In this document: piece after piece, positions 40,756-49,644 of the stretch
Numbering within the stretch: the first letter of the stretch is position 1
Layout: each line of letters starts with the position of its first letter
Source of the DNA: Rhizobium sp. G21
Lineage (GTDB): Bacteria > Pseudomonadota > Alphaproteobacteria > Rhizobiales > Rhizobiaceae
Assembly (NCBI RefSeq): GCF_014158035.1
Contig: NZ_JACFXW010000001.1
Location: forward strand, 3,884,001-3,948,000
DNA length: 64,000 bases
Direction of reading: 5' to 3'
The notes under the pieces: generated by a model
Seen by the model: the letters and a program-made list of their open reading frames with translations, nothing else
What the model was told of the DNA's origin: nothing
The model's database searches: none
Program-made: the position numbers and the translations under genes

Positions 40756-41901
40756 ATGTCGATCACCGCAAACTGGAGCTATCCGACCGCCGTCAAGATG
40801 GGCGCGGGCCGGATCAAGGAACTCGCCGACCATTGCAAGGCCGTCGGCATGAAGAAGCCGCTTCTGATTACTGATCGCGGCCTCGCGCCGATGGCGATCA
40901 CGCAGAACGCGCTCGACATTCTCGACGCCGCCGGTCTGGGACGCGCCATCTTCGCCGATGTCGATCCCAATCCGAACGACATCAATCTCGAAGCCGGCGT
41001 GAAGGCCTTCAAGAATGGCGGTCATGACGGCGTCGTCGCCTTCGGCGGCGGCTCGGGCCTCGATCTCGGCAAATGCGTGGCCTTCATGGCCGGCCAGACC
41101 CGTCCGGTATGGGATTTCGAGGATGTCGGCGACTGGTGGACCCGCGCTTCGGTCGAAGGCATCGCGCCGATCGTCGCCGTGCCGACGACGGCGGGCACCG
41201 GTTCGGAAGTCGGCCGCGCCTCGGTCATCACCAATTCGGCGACACATACCAAGAAGGTCATCTTCCATCCGAAATTCCTGCCGGCCGTCACCATCTGCGA
41301 TCCGGAACTGACCGTTGGCATGCCCAAGGTCATCACTGTCGGAACCGGCATGGATGCGTTCGCGCATTGCCTGGAAGCCTATTCCTCGCCCTTCTATCAT
41401 CCGATGAGCCAGGGCATCGCGCTCGAAGGCCTGCGTCTGGTGAAGGAATATCTGCCCCGCGCCGTGAAGGACGGGACCGATATCGAAGCGCGCACGCATA
41501 TGATGAGCGCCGCCGCCATGGGCGCCGTGGCCTTCCAGAAAGGTCTGGGCGCCATCCATTCGCTCAGCCATCCAGTTGGGGCGATCTACAACACCCATCA
41601 CGGGATGACCAACGCCGTGGTGATGCCCCCGGTGCTGGCCTTCAATCGTCCGGCGATCGAGGACAGGATCGCGGCCGCGGCCGCCTATCTCGGCATTTCC
41701 GGCGGCTTCGACGGCTTCTATGACTATGTGCTGACGCTGCGCGAAGAGTTGGGCGTGCCGGACAAGCTGTCGGCGCTCGGCGTCGGCACGGACCGCATCG
41801 ACGAGATGGCCGAGATGGCGATCGTCGACCCGACCGCGGGCGGCAATCCGGTGGAACTGACGCTGGATGCGGCCAAGACGCTGTTTGCGCAGTGCATCTG
41901 A
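40756..41901 (+). CDS. Iron-containing (group III) alcohol dehydrogenase
   Basis: 381 residues. NAD-binding GGGSGLDLGKC, the VPTTAGTGSEVGRASVI signature, and metal ligands in GMDAFAHCLEAY, GAIHSLSHPVGAIYNTHHG (Asp/His set) are all present. Starts 1 base after the ALDH stop, so the two form a tight pair. Oxidises a primary alcohol group to aldehyde, or the reverse. The substrate is inferred to be a gamma-glutamylated amino alcohol. Confidence 0.94.
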   Translation: MSITANWSYPTAVKMGAGRIKELADHCKAVGMKKPLLITDRGLAPMAITQNALDILDAAGLGRAIFADVDPNPNDINLEAGVKAFKNGGHDGVVAFGGGSGLDLGKCVAFMAGQTRPVWDFEDVGDWWTRASVEGIAPIVAVPTTAGTGSEVGRASVITNSATHTKKVIFHPKFLPAVTICDPELTVGMPKVITVGTGMDAFAHCLEAYSSPFYHPMSQGIALEGLRLVKEYLPRAVKDGTDIEARTHMMSAAAMGAVAFQKGLGAIHSLSHPVGAIYNTHHGMTNAVVMPPVLAFNRPAIEDRIAAAAAYLGISGGFDGFYDYVLTLREELGVPDKLSALGVGTDRIDEMAEMAIVDPTAGGNPVELTLDAAKTLFAQCI

Positions 41902-41925
41902 CGAAAACGCATCGAGTTGCAGGAG

Positions 41926-41952
41926 AGCCCGGCCGTTGCGCCGGGCTTTTTC
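41926..41952 (+). terminator. Rho-independent terminator of the catabolic operon
   Basis: AGCCCGGC (41926-41933), 6-base loop, GCCGGGCT (41940-41947), then TTTTC. Ends the ALDH-ADH transcript 25 bases after the stop. Confidence 0.88.
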
Positions 41953-41954
41953 GT

Positions 41955-42671
41955 TCAGGCGATGATCGCCAGCGAATGGGCGAGGCTCACAAGTTCGGCG
42001 CGGTTCTGCGCGGCGAGCTTCTGCTTGGCGCTTTCGATATGGGCATGGACGGCGCCGCCGCCCAGGCCGAGCATCTCGCCCGTCTTGGCGTCGGAAAGGC
42101 CCGTGGCGAGCAGCCGAAGACAGTCGATTTCCTCGGCGCCCAGTCCCGCGGGCGGCGTGCGGAAACCCTCGTTGGGCGCGAGACAGCGCAGGCGCTGATG
42201 AAATGCGAAAGCTGCGGCCGTCAGCTGCGCCTTGTCGCCAGTCGCGATCCGTCGAGCCGAAATCAGACTCGCCACCCCGTAACGCAGGCCGCCGCGGTGG
42301 ATGGGCACGCAGAGCGCATCCTGCCAGCCAAACGCGGCGAAGCGCTGTAGGAGATGCCCGACATCGGCGCTGGGCCTGTTTCGGTTCATTCGTTCGCCGA
42401 GCGTGAAAGCGCCGTGATCCCGCTCGATCATTGCCAACAGGGGATCGTGATGGAGATGCCCCGCCTGGCGGCAGAAGCCCCGCCAGCGGTCGTCCCAGGA
42501 ATGCGCCAGGATTACATCACGCTGGCGGCAGCCGAGATCCGTCTCCAGAATGGTGAAATTCCGTATGCCGAATGCCGAGATGAAATCCGAAAATACTTCG
42601 ACGCAGGCTGAATAAGCTGTTCTACTATAAATTTCGAAAATGGTATGCGCGGCGTCCTCGGTGTTTCGCAC
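41955..42671 (-). CDS. LuxR-family regulator with autoinducer-binding-like domain (LuxR solo)
   Basis: 238 residues from a GTG start. The N-terminal ~165 residues are laid out like acyl-homoserine-lactone-binding domains (Trp in DDRWRGF and an Asp in HHDPLL), but the two tyrosines usually found between them are missing. The C-terminal GerE-type helix-turn-helix is LGAEEIDCLRLLATGLSDAKTGEMLGL to AVHAHIESAKQKLAAQNRAELV. No luxI synthase in the window, so it is a solo. It is the leftward neighbour of an alpha-oxoamine synthase gene. The altered pocket suggests a different ligand or none. Confidence 0.85.
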   Translation of the reverse strand: MRNTEDAAHTIFEIYSRTAYSACVEVFSDFISAFGIRNFTILETDLGCRQRDVILAHSWDDRWRGFCRQAGHLHHDPLLAMIERDHGAFTLGERMNRNRPSADVGHLLQRFAAFGWQDALCVPIHRGGLRYGVASLISARRIATGDKAQLTAAAFAFHQRLRCLAPNEGFRTPPAGLGAEEIDCLRLLATGLSDAKTGEMLGLGGGAVHAHIESAKQKLAAQNRAELVSLAHSLAIIA

Positions 42672-43005
42672 GTTCAGTGGCCCGTTATTCTTGTCGCGTT
42701 GGTTCGTGGGACGCTAGTATTCATTTGTGGCGAAATCAGAGTCCAGTAAAATTTAGGGGTAAAATTACAGTTGAGGCCTGTGGGAATTCATTGGGCGCCG
42801 TCACGGCGAGGCTAACGTAGCGTGAGGCTCATGGTTCCACCATCACCCCGTTTAATCGGCGTGGCGCCCTATGGGTGTGGGGAAGATCCCAGCGCCGGCA
42901 ATCATCATCGGGAAATGTCGAAGGGGAGCGAGGCGCGCCGACGGCGCGCCGAAAGCAGTGCCGGCGCGAGACGGGGCTTATCCCTTTCCCGCGCCGATCG
43001 AGCCT
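42672..43005. other. 334-bp intergenic region between the LuxR solo and the oxoamine synthase
   Basis: No gene supported. Near 42931-42953 a GGCGCGCC-x-GGCGCGCC hairpin could act as a transcription-end or stability element for the synthase gene. The part adjoining the LuxR start is A/T-richer, as expected for a promoter. Confidence 0.45.
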
Positions 43006-44382
43006 CTATTCGGCGGCTGCCGCAGTGCTGGGCGCGGCGTCGTTGGCGGCCACCAGGCGGCGTTCGCTTTCCTCATTGTCGTTGGCGGACAGCCATTCGA
43101 CATGGGCTTCGGCCATGTCGCGCGATTTGACGGCGATGTCGATCATCGCGTCGATCTGTTCCTCGGTGTGATCGGCCATCACCTGCAGCCTCCAGCGGCA
43201 GGCGTTGCGCGCCACCGCCGGATGTTCGACGAGGTTGACGATGCCGCCCATCTCGACCGCATAGCGAGTCATCAGCCGGGCGAGCAGCACGTCGCCGATC
43301 AGCATGGGCACGACGGCGCTCGGTTTGCCGAGCACTTCGAAGCCTTCTTCTTCCAGACCGGCGCGCAGGCGCAGGCTGTTGCGCATCAGTCTTTCACGGC
43401 GTTCGCGGCCTTCCTCGCCCTCGATGATGTCGAGCGAGCCGAGCACGACTGCGGCCTGGATCGGCGACATGGCGTTGGTGAAAGTCGAGGGGCCGCACTG
43501 ACCGCGGAGGCCGAAGCGAAGGCCGCGGCTGTTGGAGGCGACGAAGCCGCCCATCGAGCCGAAGCTTTTCGAAAAGGCGCCGACGAGAATGTCGACGCCG
43601 CCGACGATGCCGAAGTCTTCGAGCTTGCCGCGCCCGGTTTCACCGAGCGCGCCGAGATCATGGGCGCAATCGACCAGCAGGGTGGCGTTGTGGCGGCGGC
43701 AGATTTCCTGGATCTCGGGTATGTTCGGCACGTCGCTGTCCATCGAGAACAGCGTTTCGGTGACGACGAGAATGCCGCAATCCTCATCCTCGCGGCGGAT
43801 GCGCGCCAGCCGGCTCTCGATCGCCTTGACGTTCAGATGCGAATGGACATGCACGTTTTCCGTGGCGTCTCGGGCGGCTTCCTGCAGGCAGGCATGGGCG
43901 AGGATGTCGATGACGACATGATCCGTCGGCTTGACCAGCGTTTTGACCGCGCCATAGCCGGCGGCCCAGCCGATCGGGAAGACGACCACGTCCTCGAAGC
44001 CCGTGAAGGCGGCGAGGCGGCGTTCGAGTTCGACGGACAGGGCGGTGTTGCCCATCAGCGCGGCCGAACCGGCGCTGTGCAGGCCGTAGCGGTCGATGGC
44101 GTCCTTGGCGCGCTGCATGAGTATCGGATGCGAGGCGAGCGACAGATAGTCCTGGCTGGCGAAATTGTGGCCGGCGAAGGTGGAGCCATCGCGATGGGCG
44201 CCTTCGATATAGTTGCCGACGCGGCTCGTCGAGTATTTTTGGTAGGGGTCGAGCTTGTGCTGCACGCGGCTTTCCCACCAGGCGCCGGATTCCGACCAGC
44301 GATCCAGAAGATTGGTCGGCTGGTTGTATTTTTCGACTGCGGGAAGACTTGTTCTCAATTGTCCGGGAATGTTTTCGAACAT
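43006..44382 (-). CDS. Alpha-oxoamine synthase family PLP enzyme (CqsA / serine-palmitoyltransferase-like)
   Basis: 458 residues, fold-type I. The PLP Lys is in GAFSKSFGSMGG, the ring-N aspartate and partner in LLVDCAHDLGALGETGRG (family norm is DEAHSxG), and the external-aldimine His in DILAHACLQEAAR. The family condenses an amino acid with an acyl-CoA (BioF, Kbl, HemA, SPT, CqsA). The segment FTGFEDVVVFPIGWAAGYG with its GW, and AHxxLxExAR, recall the CqsA/LqsA autoinducer synthases more than BioF, but I cannot place it firmly. AAGGTGG precedes the ATG. The N-terminal extension of ~45 residues is unusual. Confidence 0.8.
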   Translation of the reverse strand: MFENIPGQLRTSLPAVEKYNQPTNLLDRWSESGAWWESRVQHKLDPYQKYSTSRVGNYIEGAHRDGSTFAGHNFASQDYLSLASHPILMQRAKDAIDRYGLHSAGSAALMGNTALSVELERRLAAFTGFEDVVVFPIGWAAGYGAVKTLVKPTDHVVIDILAHACLQEAARDATENVHVHSHLNVKAIESRLARIRREDEDCGILVVTETLFSMDSDVPNIPEIQEICRRHNATLLVDCAHDLGALGETGRGKLEDFGIVGGVDILVGAFSKSFGSMGGFVASNSRGLRFGLRGQCGPSTFTNAMSPIQAAVVLGSLDIIEGEEGRERRERLMRNSLRLRAGLEEEGFEVLGKPSAVVPMLIGDVLLARLMTRYAVEMGGIVNLVEHPAVARNACRWRLQVMADHTEEQIDAMIDIAVKSRDMAEAHVEWLSANDNEESERRLVAANDAAPSTAAAAE

Positions 44383-44580
44383 AACGCCACCTTTGCCAAT
44401 ACGCGCTGAACTACCGAGGCATGCGGTTCAGATCGGGAGATGCTAAAACCCCGCCTTTCCAGCGGTTCTCAACACTCCGCCGTAACCTTTTATAAAGATT
44501 AACGAATGATGAAAATTAGTCAATTGGCCTATAATGAGACATGCGCCAAATCGGGAATATCTCTAAAGACTTGGTTAACG

Positions 44581-44611
44581 TAAAAGGCCCGGCGTTATAT
44601 TCGCCGGGCCT
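44581..44611 (-). terminator. Rho-independent terminator of the L,D-transpeptidase gene
   Basis: AGGCCCGGCG / CGCCGGGCCT (44585-44594, 44602-44611), 10-bp perfect stem, followed on the minus strand by TTTTA, 25 bases after the stop codon. Confidence 0.87.
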
Positions 44612-44635
44612 GATTTAGAAAGGGATTCAACGCTC

Positions 44636-46012
44636 TTAATCGATGAACTCGACTGTAACTCCAGGTTTAACCATTTTCGCGAGTTCCGTGGCGTCCCAGT
44701 TCGTCAAGCGGATGCAGCCATGGCTCTGGCTGCGGCCGATGCGCGACGGATCGGGCGTTCCGTGAATGCCGTAGGTCGGCTTCGAAAGGGCGATCCAGAC
44801 CGTGCCGACCGGACCGTTCGGACCGGGCGGAATGGTCAGCACCTTGGTGTTGTTGCCCTGCTGGAAATTGATCTTCGGGTTATAGGTGTAATTGGGATTG
44901 AGCGCCACACGTTCGACCGTATGCAGGCCCGAAGGCGAGGGCGTATCGCTGGAGCCGATGGAAGCGGGATAGGCGGCGAGCAACTGGCCCGCCTCGTCAT
45001 AGGCGTAGACCTGCTTGCGGAACTTGTCGGCGACGATGCGGGCGACCTGGCCGCTCTTCGGTTGGCCGGGATTGACGACCTTCACGATGGAGCCGGGAAT
45101 GGTGAAGTCCACGCCGGGATTGAGCGCCTTCAGATAGCCCTCGTCCATGTGAAAACGCTCGGCCAACGCCTCGGTGACCGAGGTGTAGCTCATGCCGGGC
45201 AGGGCCGCCTTATGGGCATAATCCTCGGGGATCGCCGCGACATAGGGGCCGGCGGCGTCGGCGGCCGTGATCTCGTACTCCATGATCGGCAGACCACCCG
45301 TGTAGCCGAGCCGGGTCATGATGTCTTCGATATTGTTGGGGTCGAGAGTCTCGCCGGTGATGCGGTCATAGGCCGCGACCGCCTTGGACACGTTCATCCC
45401 CATCTTGCCGTCGATGACGCCCGGAGAGGCACCGGAACGATCGAGAAACACCTGCAGCGCGGTGATTTCGTATTGCGACTTCTTGCCGTCCAGCGTGATG
45501 ACGGGGTCGGGCTGGCGCTGTTCGATTGCAGGGAGATCGGGATCCAGCGACGCCATGTCGCTGTCACCCATATTGTCGCTGGCGATCCCGTCGCCCGGCA
45601 GCGGTTGCTCCTGAAAGCCTTCGTTGTTGTCGGGATAGGTCGGGAGCGAACCGGTCGAGCCCTGATAATCCGATTGAGGGGGCGAGGGGAAGAAGCCGGG
45701 ATCCTCCTGGAGTTGATCCTGGCCGGCGCGGGCATAGTCGTCGACGCCTGGCAAGCCGCCGGGCGCCCGTCGGCCTGCGCCGAAATCGGAGCGACGCATT
45801 TCCGTGGCGACCAGATTGCCGTAATGGTCGATCAACACCCGTTGGCCACGCTTGTTGGTGCGCACGATGACATCGGCGGCGTCCGGCACGTAATCGAGGA
45901 CATCCCCTTCGGGCGTCATGAGGATGACATCGCCGCCAGCGGGGCTCTGGGCCGATGCGGGCATGGCGATCAACAGCGTCAATACAGAAATGGCGAACGT
46001 TCTTGTTAACAT
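44636..46012 (-). CDS. L,D-transpeptidase (YkuD domain), periplasmic
   Basis: 458 residues with signal peptide (SVLTLLIAMPASAQ). After a low-complexity proline/glutamine-rich region comes a peptidoglycan-binding-like domain (ITALQVFLDRSGASPGVIDG), a LysM-like linker region (YLKALNPGVDF), then the YkuD catalytic domain (about 320-458) with HGTPDPSRIG and the nucleophile motif SHGCIRLTNWDA. Makes 3-3 cross-links in peptidoglycan or attaches proteins to it. The ATG at 46012 gives the signal peptide directly. All catalytic residues are intact. Confidence 0.95.
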   Translation of the reverse strand: MLTRTFAISVLTLLIAMPASAQSPAGGDVILMTPEGDVLDYVPDAADVIVRTNKRGQRVLIDHYGNLVATEMRRSDFGAGRRAPGGLPGVDDYARAGQDQLQEDPGFFPSPPQSDYQGSTGSLPTYPDNNEGFQEQPLPGDGIASDNMGDSDMASLDPDLPAIEQRQPDPVITLDGKKSQYEITALQVFLDRSGASPGVIDGKMGMNVSKAVAAYDRITGETLDPNNIEDIMTRLGYTGGLPIMEYEITAADAAGPYVAAIPEDYAHKAALPGMSYTSVTEALAERFHMDEGYLKALNPGVDFTIPGSIVKVVNPGQPKSGQVARIVADKFRKQVYAYDEAGQLLAAYPASIGSSDTPSPSGLHTVERVALNPNYTYNPKINFQQGNNTKVLTIPPGPNGPVGTVWIALSKPTYGIHGTPDPSRIGRSQSHGCIRLTNWDATELAKMVKPGVTVEFID

Positions 46013-46186
46013 GATCCTCAGGTTCCGGCGGCGCTTCCGCCGTGGCGGGGCTGCAAGAGCCAAACATGTCGAATTTGACTCTATTGTGGAATTTCGACAA
46101 ACGCAGTGAACAAATGCTGAAATTCCCCCTTTGGTTCAAGCGCTTTCGTGTAAATTGCGCGTGAGGATACAAAAGAGGACGACGTG

Positions 46187-47017
46187 ATGAGACTAGGTGA
46201 CGCGCGGTTCGAACTGGAGCTCGACGAACAATCGGCGCTCGACGTGCTCTCGGCATTGGCCGGCGGCGTCGATCTGGCTCCGGGCGGCGCGGTGCCGGAC
46301 GACGGCGATCCCCGTATTTTCCGCGCGGTGCACGGCTTTCTCTTCACCTGCGGGCCGGATCACATCCGTCACCCCGAGCCCGTCGCCGCCATGGACGGGA
46401 CACTGTTTCCGCTCCATGGCTCCCTGAGCGGCAACGGGGCCGTCATCACCGGCAGGCGGGTCGACGAGGCCGGCCAATCGGTCGAAGCGCGAATCAAGGT
46501 GACGCTCGCGGATGGAGGCGTCGCCGAAATCCAGAGGCTTTGGCATTTCGACGCCGCATCCGGCGCCTTCACGCTCGAAGACACGGTGCAGAATATCGGC
46601 GCGTCGCCGTTTCCGCCGATGATGATGTATCACATGAATGTCGGCGCGCGGTTGTTCGACGACGCCACCGGCTTTTCGGGCGCGTCCTTTCCGGACGGCC
46701 GCATCGGCTGGCGCTTCGGGGATGGCGAGGGCGCAGTCGTCTGTTCGCCGGCCGAGGCCGATGACGACGGCAAGGCGCATGTGTCGCTCGGCCCGATCGG
46801 CGGCGCCGGCGGCGGCCGGCTCGACGTGTGGTTCGACGCGGACGCCATGCCGCATCTGCAGATGTGGCGCAACGAGGCCGGCCATTGCAGCGTCATCGGA
46901 ATCGAACCCGCCAGCCATCCCTTGGAGAAACGCGTCCAACTCGAGGCCGGCGGCCTGATGCCCGTGCTGCATCCCGGCGACGCGCGGCATTTTCGGCTGG
47001 GATTTCGTTTCGTGTGA
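46187..47017 (+). CDS. Aldose-1-epimerase-like sugar-binding protein (DUF4432-type)
   Basis: 277 residues. The beta-sandwich features of the galactose-mutarotase superfamily are visible: FPLHGSLSGNGA, TLEDTVQNIGASPFPPMMMYHMNVG and IGIEPASHPLEK. The His residues in HGS and YHMN occupy the places of the catalytic pair. Members bind sugars; some are mutarotases and many are uncharacterised. GAGGA precedes the ATG. No sugar operon is adjacent. Confidence 0.8.
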   Translation: MRLGDARFELELDEQSALDVLSALAGGVDLAPGGAVPDDGDPRIFRAVHGFLFTCGPDHIRHPEPVAAMDGTLFPLHGSLSGNGAVITGRRVDEAGQSVEARIKVTLADGGVAEIQRLWHFDAASGAFTLEDTVQNIGASPFPPMMMYHMNVGARLFDDATGFSGASFPDGRIGWRFGDGEGAVVCSPAEADDDGKAHVSLGPIGGAGGGRLDVWFDADAMPHLQMWRNEAGHCSVIGIEPASHPLEKRVQLEAGGLMPVLHPGDARHFRLGFRFV

Positions 47018-47098
47018 TCGAGGACGGCGCGGAAAGCGGTTTTCCCGCCGCCTGCGATGGAGTAGGGACATTCCACAAGCCCGAGGAAAGGATGAACC

Positions 47099-47431
47099 AT
47101 GCAGATTCGCCAGTTGACCGAGGAATATTCCGTCTCGCCGCAGATCTCGCTCGAAGACGTGCAAACGCTCAAGGACATGGGCTACAAGTCCATCGTCTGC
47201 CATCGTCCGGACGATGAAGATCCGGGCCAGCCCGACTTCGGCGACATTGCCGCAAAGGCCGCCGAACTCGGTCTCGAAACCGCCCATATTCCTGTCGTGG
47301 GACAGATTCCCGCCGAGGCCGTGCGCGCCATGGTTGACGTCCTCGACGAATTGCCGAAGCCCATGCTCGGCTATTGCCGGTCCGGAAATCGCTCGACCGT
47401 CATCTATCAGCAGACATTGCATCTGCGCTGA
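47099..47431 (+). CDS. DUF442 / TIGR01244-family protein (phosphatase-like fold)
   Basis: 110 residues. The core has SPQISLEDVQTLKDMGYKSIVCHRPDDE and a tyrosine-phosphatase-type loop YCRSGNRST, with the Cys and Arg of the CX5R signature. Family members are called beta-lactamase-hydrolase-like or sulfur-transferase-like and occur alone or fused to metallo-beta-lactamase persulfide dioxygenases. GAAAGGATG lies upstream of the ATG. Function in this organism unknown; sulfide metabolism or dephosphorylation are the candidates. Confidence 0.88.
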   Translation: MQIRQLTEEYSVSPQISLEDVQTLKDMGYKSIVCHRPDDEDPGQPDFGDIAAKAAELGLETAHIPVVGQIPAEAVRAMVDVLDELPKPMLGYCRSGNRSTVIYQQTLHLR

Positions 47432-47658
47432 TTGCGTTGCGGGAGGCGGATCGAACCGCGTTCCCGCATCGGATGTCACGTTCATGAATTAACTTTTTAA
47501 GCGATCCGTTTACGCAAATCAGAGACATCGCCAGGTTGTTTTCGGGATTCACCCCTGATTTTCGGGGTTTTTCGCTTAACCCTTATTTAAGGGCGTCGTG
47601 ATCCAATTAACGGAATTTCGGCGGAGAAGGGCTCTGCTCGACGTTGGTGGGGTGCATT

Positions 47659-49548
47659 GTGAAAATATCCGGAAAAATTTACAGTCTTGTCGGCGTCATG
47701 TGCGCGACATCTCTGGTGATCGGCTGCGTATCGCTGTTCGCGATTTCCAGATATGACGAGAAGTTGCACGACTACAAGAATGTGTCTGAACGCGCCTATT
47801 ACGGCGAGCGCCTGAACCGCTATGTCACGGCCGTCGTCATGGAAGCCCGCGGCATCTATCATGCGCCCTCCACCGAGAAAGCCAAGAAGTTCGCCGACGG
47901 GCTGATGGACAATCTCGCCGAGATGGACCGCGTTCTCGCCAAATGGGCTCCGCTCGTTCCGGAAGCGCAGAAAACCCAGTTCGAAGCGCTCGCGGCGAAA
48001 TCCGCCGAGTTCCGCCAGTTCCGCGCCGAAACCGCGCGTTTGGGGGCCGGGGTCGATCCGAAGGAGGCCGACGCACAGGGCAACAACGAGGCCAACCGCG
48101 AAAACCGCAAGGCGTTCCAGAAGCAGATCGACGCCATCGTCGAAACCGATCAGGCGGAGTTGTCGGCGATCGACCAGTCGATCACCAGCTTCAAGACCTG
48201 GATCTTTACGATCGTGATGGCCACCGGCGCGCTCGGCATCCTGGCCGGCGCCGGTCTCGGTTTCTACATCGCCCGTTTCCACCTGAGCGCGCCGATCAAG
48301 CGCATCACCGACACGATCCGCGCCGTCGCCAACAATAATTTCGAGATCGCCGTTCCCTTCCTCGGCCACAAGGACGAGATCGGCGAAATGGCCCAGGCCG
48401 TCGGCGTGTTCAAGGAGAACGGCCGCGCCGTCGTCCAGCTCAACAGCCTCGAAGCGGCGCGCCGCGCCCGCAACGACGAACTGCAGGCCCGGATGTCCGA
48501 GGTCGTGGCCGCCGCCGCCGCAGGCGATTTCAGCCGCCGCATCGACAAGGACTTCGGCGACGCCAATCTGAACGCCGTCGCCAACAATGTCGACCTGCTG
48601 CTCGCCGGCGTCGACGCGGGCATCACAGAAATGCGCGCCGTGATGGCCAATCTCGCCGAGGGCGTGCTCACCCGCTCGATGAACGGCCGCTACAACGGCG
48701 CCTTCGCCGAGTTGCAGGGCAACGTCAACGGCACCATGGAGAGCCTCAAGCGCACCATTCGCGAAGTGCTGGCGACATCGGACTCGATCAACGGCAACAT
48801 CAACGAACTGGGCTCTTCGACCAACGACCTGTCGCGCCGCACAGAGCAGCAGGCCGCAGCTCTGCAGGAGACCTCGACGGCGCTCAAGGAAATCACCGGC
48901 GTCGTCCGCACCGCCACAGACAGGGCCCAGGAAGCCGCCAGCATGGTGACACAGGCCAAGGACAACGCCGCCCGCGCCGGCCAGGTCGTGGGACAGGCGA
49001 TCGACGCCATGGGCCGCATCGAGCAGGCTTCGCAGGAAATCAGCCAGATCATCAACGTGATCGACGAGATCGCCTTCCAGACCAACCTGCTCGCGCTGAA
49101 CGCCGGCGTGGAAGCCGCCCGCGCCGGGGAAGCCGGCAAGGGCTTCGCCGTCGTCGCCCAGGAAGTGCGCGAACTCGCCCAGCGTTCGGCCAACGCCGCC
49201 AAGGATATCAAGGCGCTCATCACCAAATCCGGCGACGAGGTGCAGACCGGCGTGCAGCTGGTTCAGGCGACCGGATCGGCCCTGACCGAAATCGAACAAC
49301 GCGTCTATTCGATCAACAGCCACATCCATTCGATCGCCCATTCCGCCAGCGAGCAGGCCACCAGCCTGCATGAGATCAACCAGGCGGTGAACCAGATCGA
49401 CAACGTGACCCAGCAGAACGCCGCGATGGTGGAGGAGACCTCCGCCGCCACGATGAAGCTGGCGAGCGAAGCCGATCGCCTGGTCGAACTGATCAGCCGC
49501 TTCCAGTTGGAGGACCGGTCGGGCGCGCAGCGTCGCTACGCCGCCTGA
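47659..49548 (+). CDS. Methyl-accepting chemotaxis protein, non-cluster type (receptor F)
   Basis: 629 residues from GTG at 47659 (GGTGGGG upstream; a TTG at 47644 is possible). TM1 at about 9-29, a helical periplasmic domain, TM2 near 185-205, HAMP (PIKRITDTIRAVANNNFEI), a second HAMP-like region, and a signalling domain whose tip reads [25 protein letters not shown]. It differs from cluster receptors B-E in tip sequence and ends RRYAA without their shared tail, so it may belong to another array. Confidence 0.94.
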   Translation: MKISGKIYSLVGVMCATSLVIGCVSLFAISRYDEKLHDYKNVSERAYYGERLNRYVTAVVMEARGIYHAPSTEKAKKFADGLMDNLAEMDRVLAKWAPLVPEAQKTQFEALAAKSAEFRQFRAETARLGAGVDPKEADAQGNNEANRENRKAFQKQIDAIVETDQAELSAIDQSITSFKTWIFTIVMATGALGILAGAGLGFYIARFHLSAPIKRITDTIRAVANNNFEIAVPFLGHKDEIGEMAQAVGVFKENGRAVVQLNSLEAARRARNDELQARMSEVVAAAAAGDFSRRIDKDFGDANLNAVANNVDLLLAGVDAGITEMRAVMANLAEGVLTRSMNGRYNGAFAELQGNVNGTMESLKRTIREVLATSDSINGNINELGSSTNDLSRRTEQQAAALQETSTALKEITGVVRTATDRAQEAASMVTQAKDNAARAGQVVGQAIDAMGRIEQASQEISQIINVIDEIAFQTNLLALNAGVEAARAGEAGKGFAVVAQEVRELAQRSANAAKDIKALITKSGDEVQTGVQLVQATGSALTEIEQRVYSINSHIHSIAHSASEQATSLHEINQAVNQIDNVTQQNAAMVEETSAATMKLASEADRLVELISRFQLEDRSGAQRRYAA

Positions 49549-49572
49549 GCCTGGACCCCCAAACGTTTATCC

Positions 49573-49602
49573 GAAGGCCGGCGCGAGCCGGCCTTCGTCG
49601 TT
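49573..49602 (+). terminator. Rho-independent terminator of receptor F
   Basis: GAAGGCCGGC-GCGA-GCCGGCCTTC, 10-bp perfect stem with a GNRA-type tetraloop (49573-49596), followed by GTCGTTTC. 24 bases after the stop. Confidence 0.75.
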
Positions 49603-49644
49603 TCACGATTTCGACCGGACGAAACTTGTCCTCTGTCAAAAACT

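Noticed and set aside
42871..44409. 512-codon open frame antisense to the oxoamine synthase
   Set aside because: His/Asp/Arg-rich shadow translation; the minus-strand gene has a PLP enzyme with intact motifs and a ribosome-binding site.
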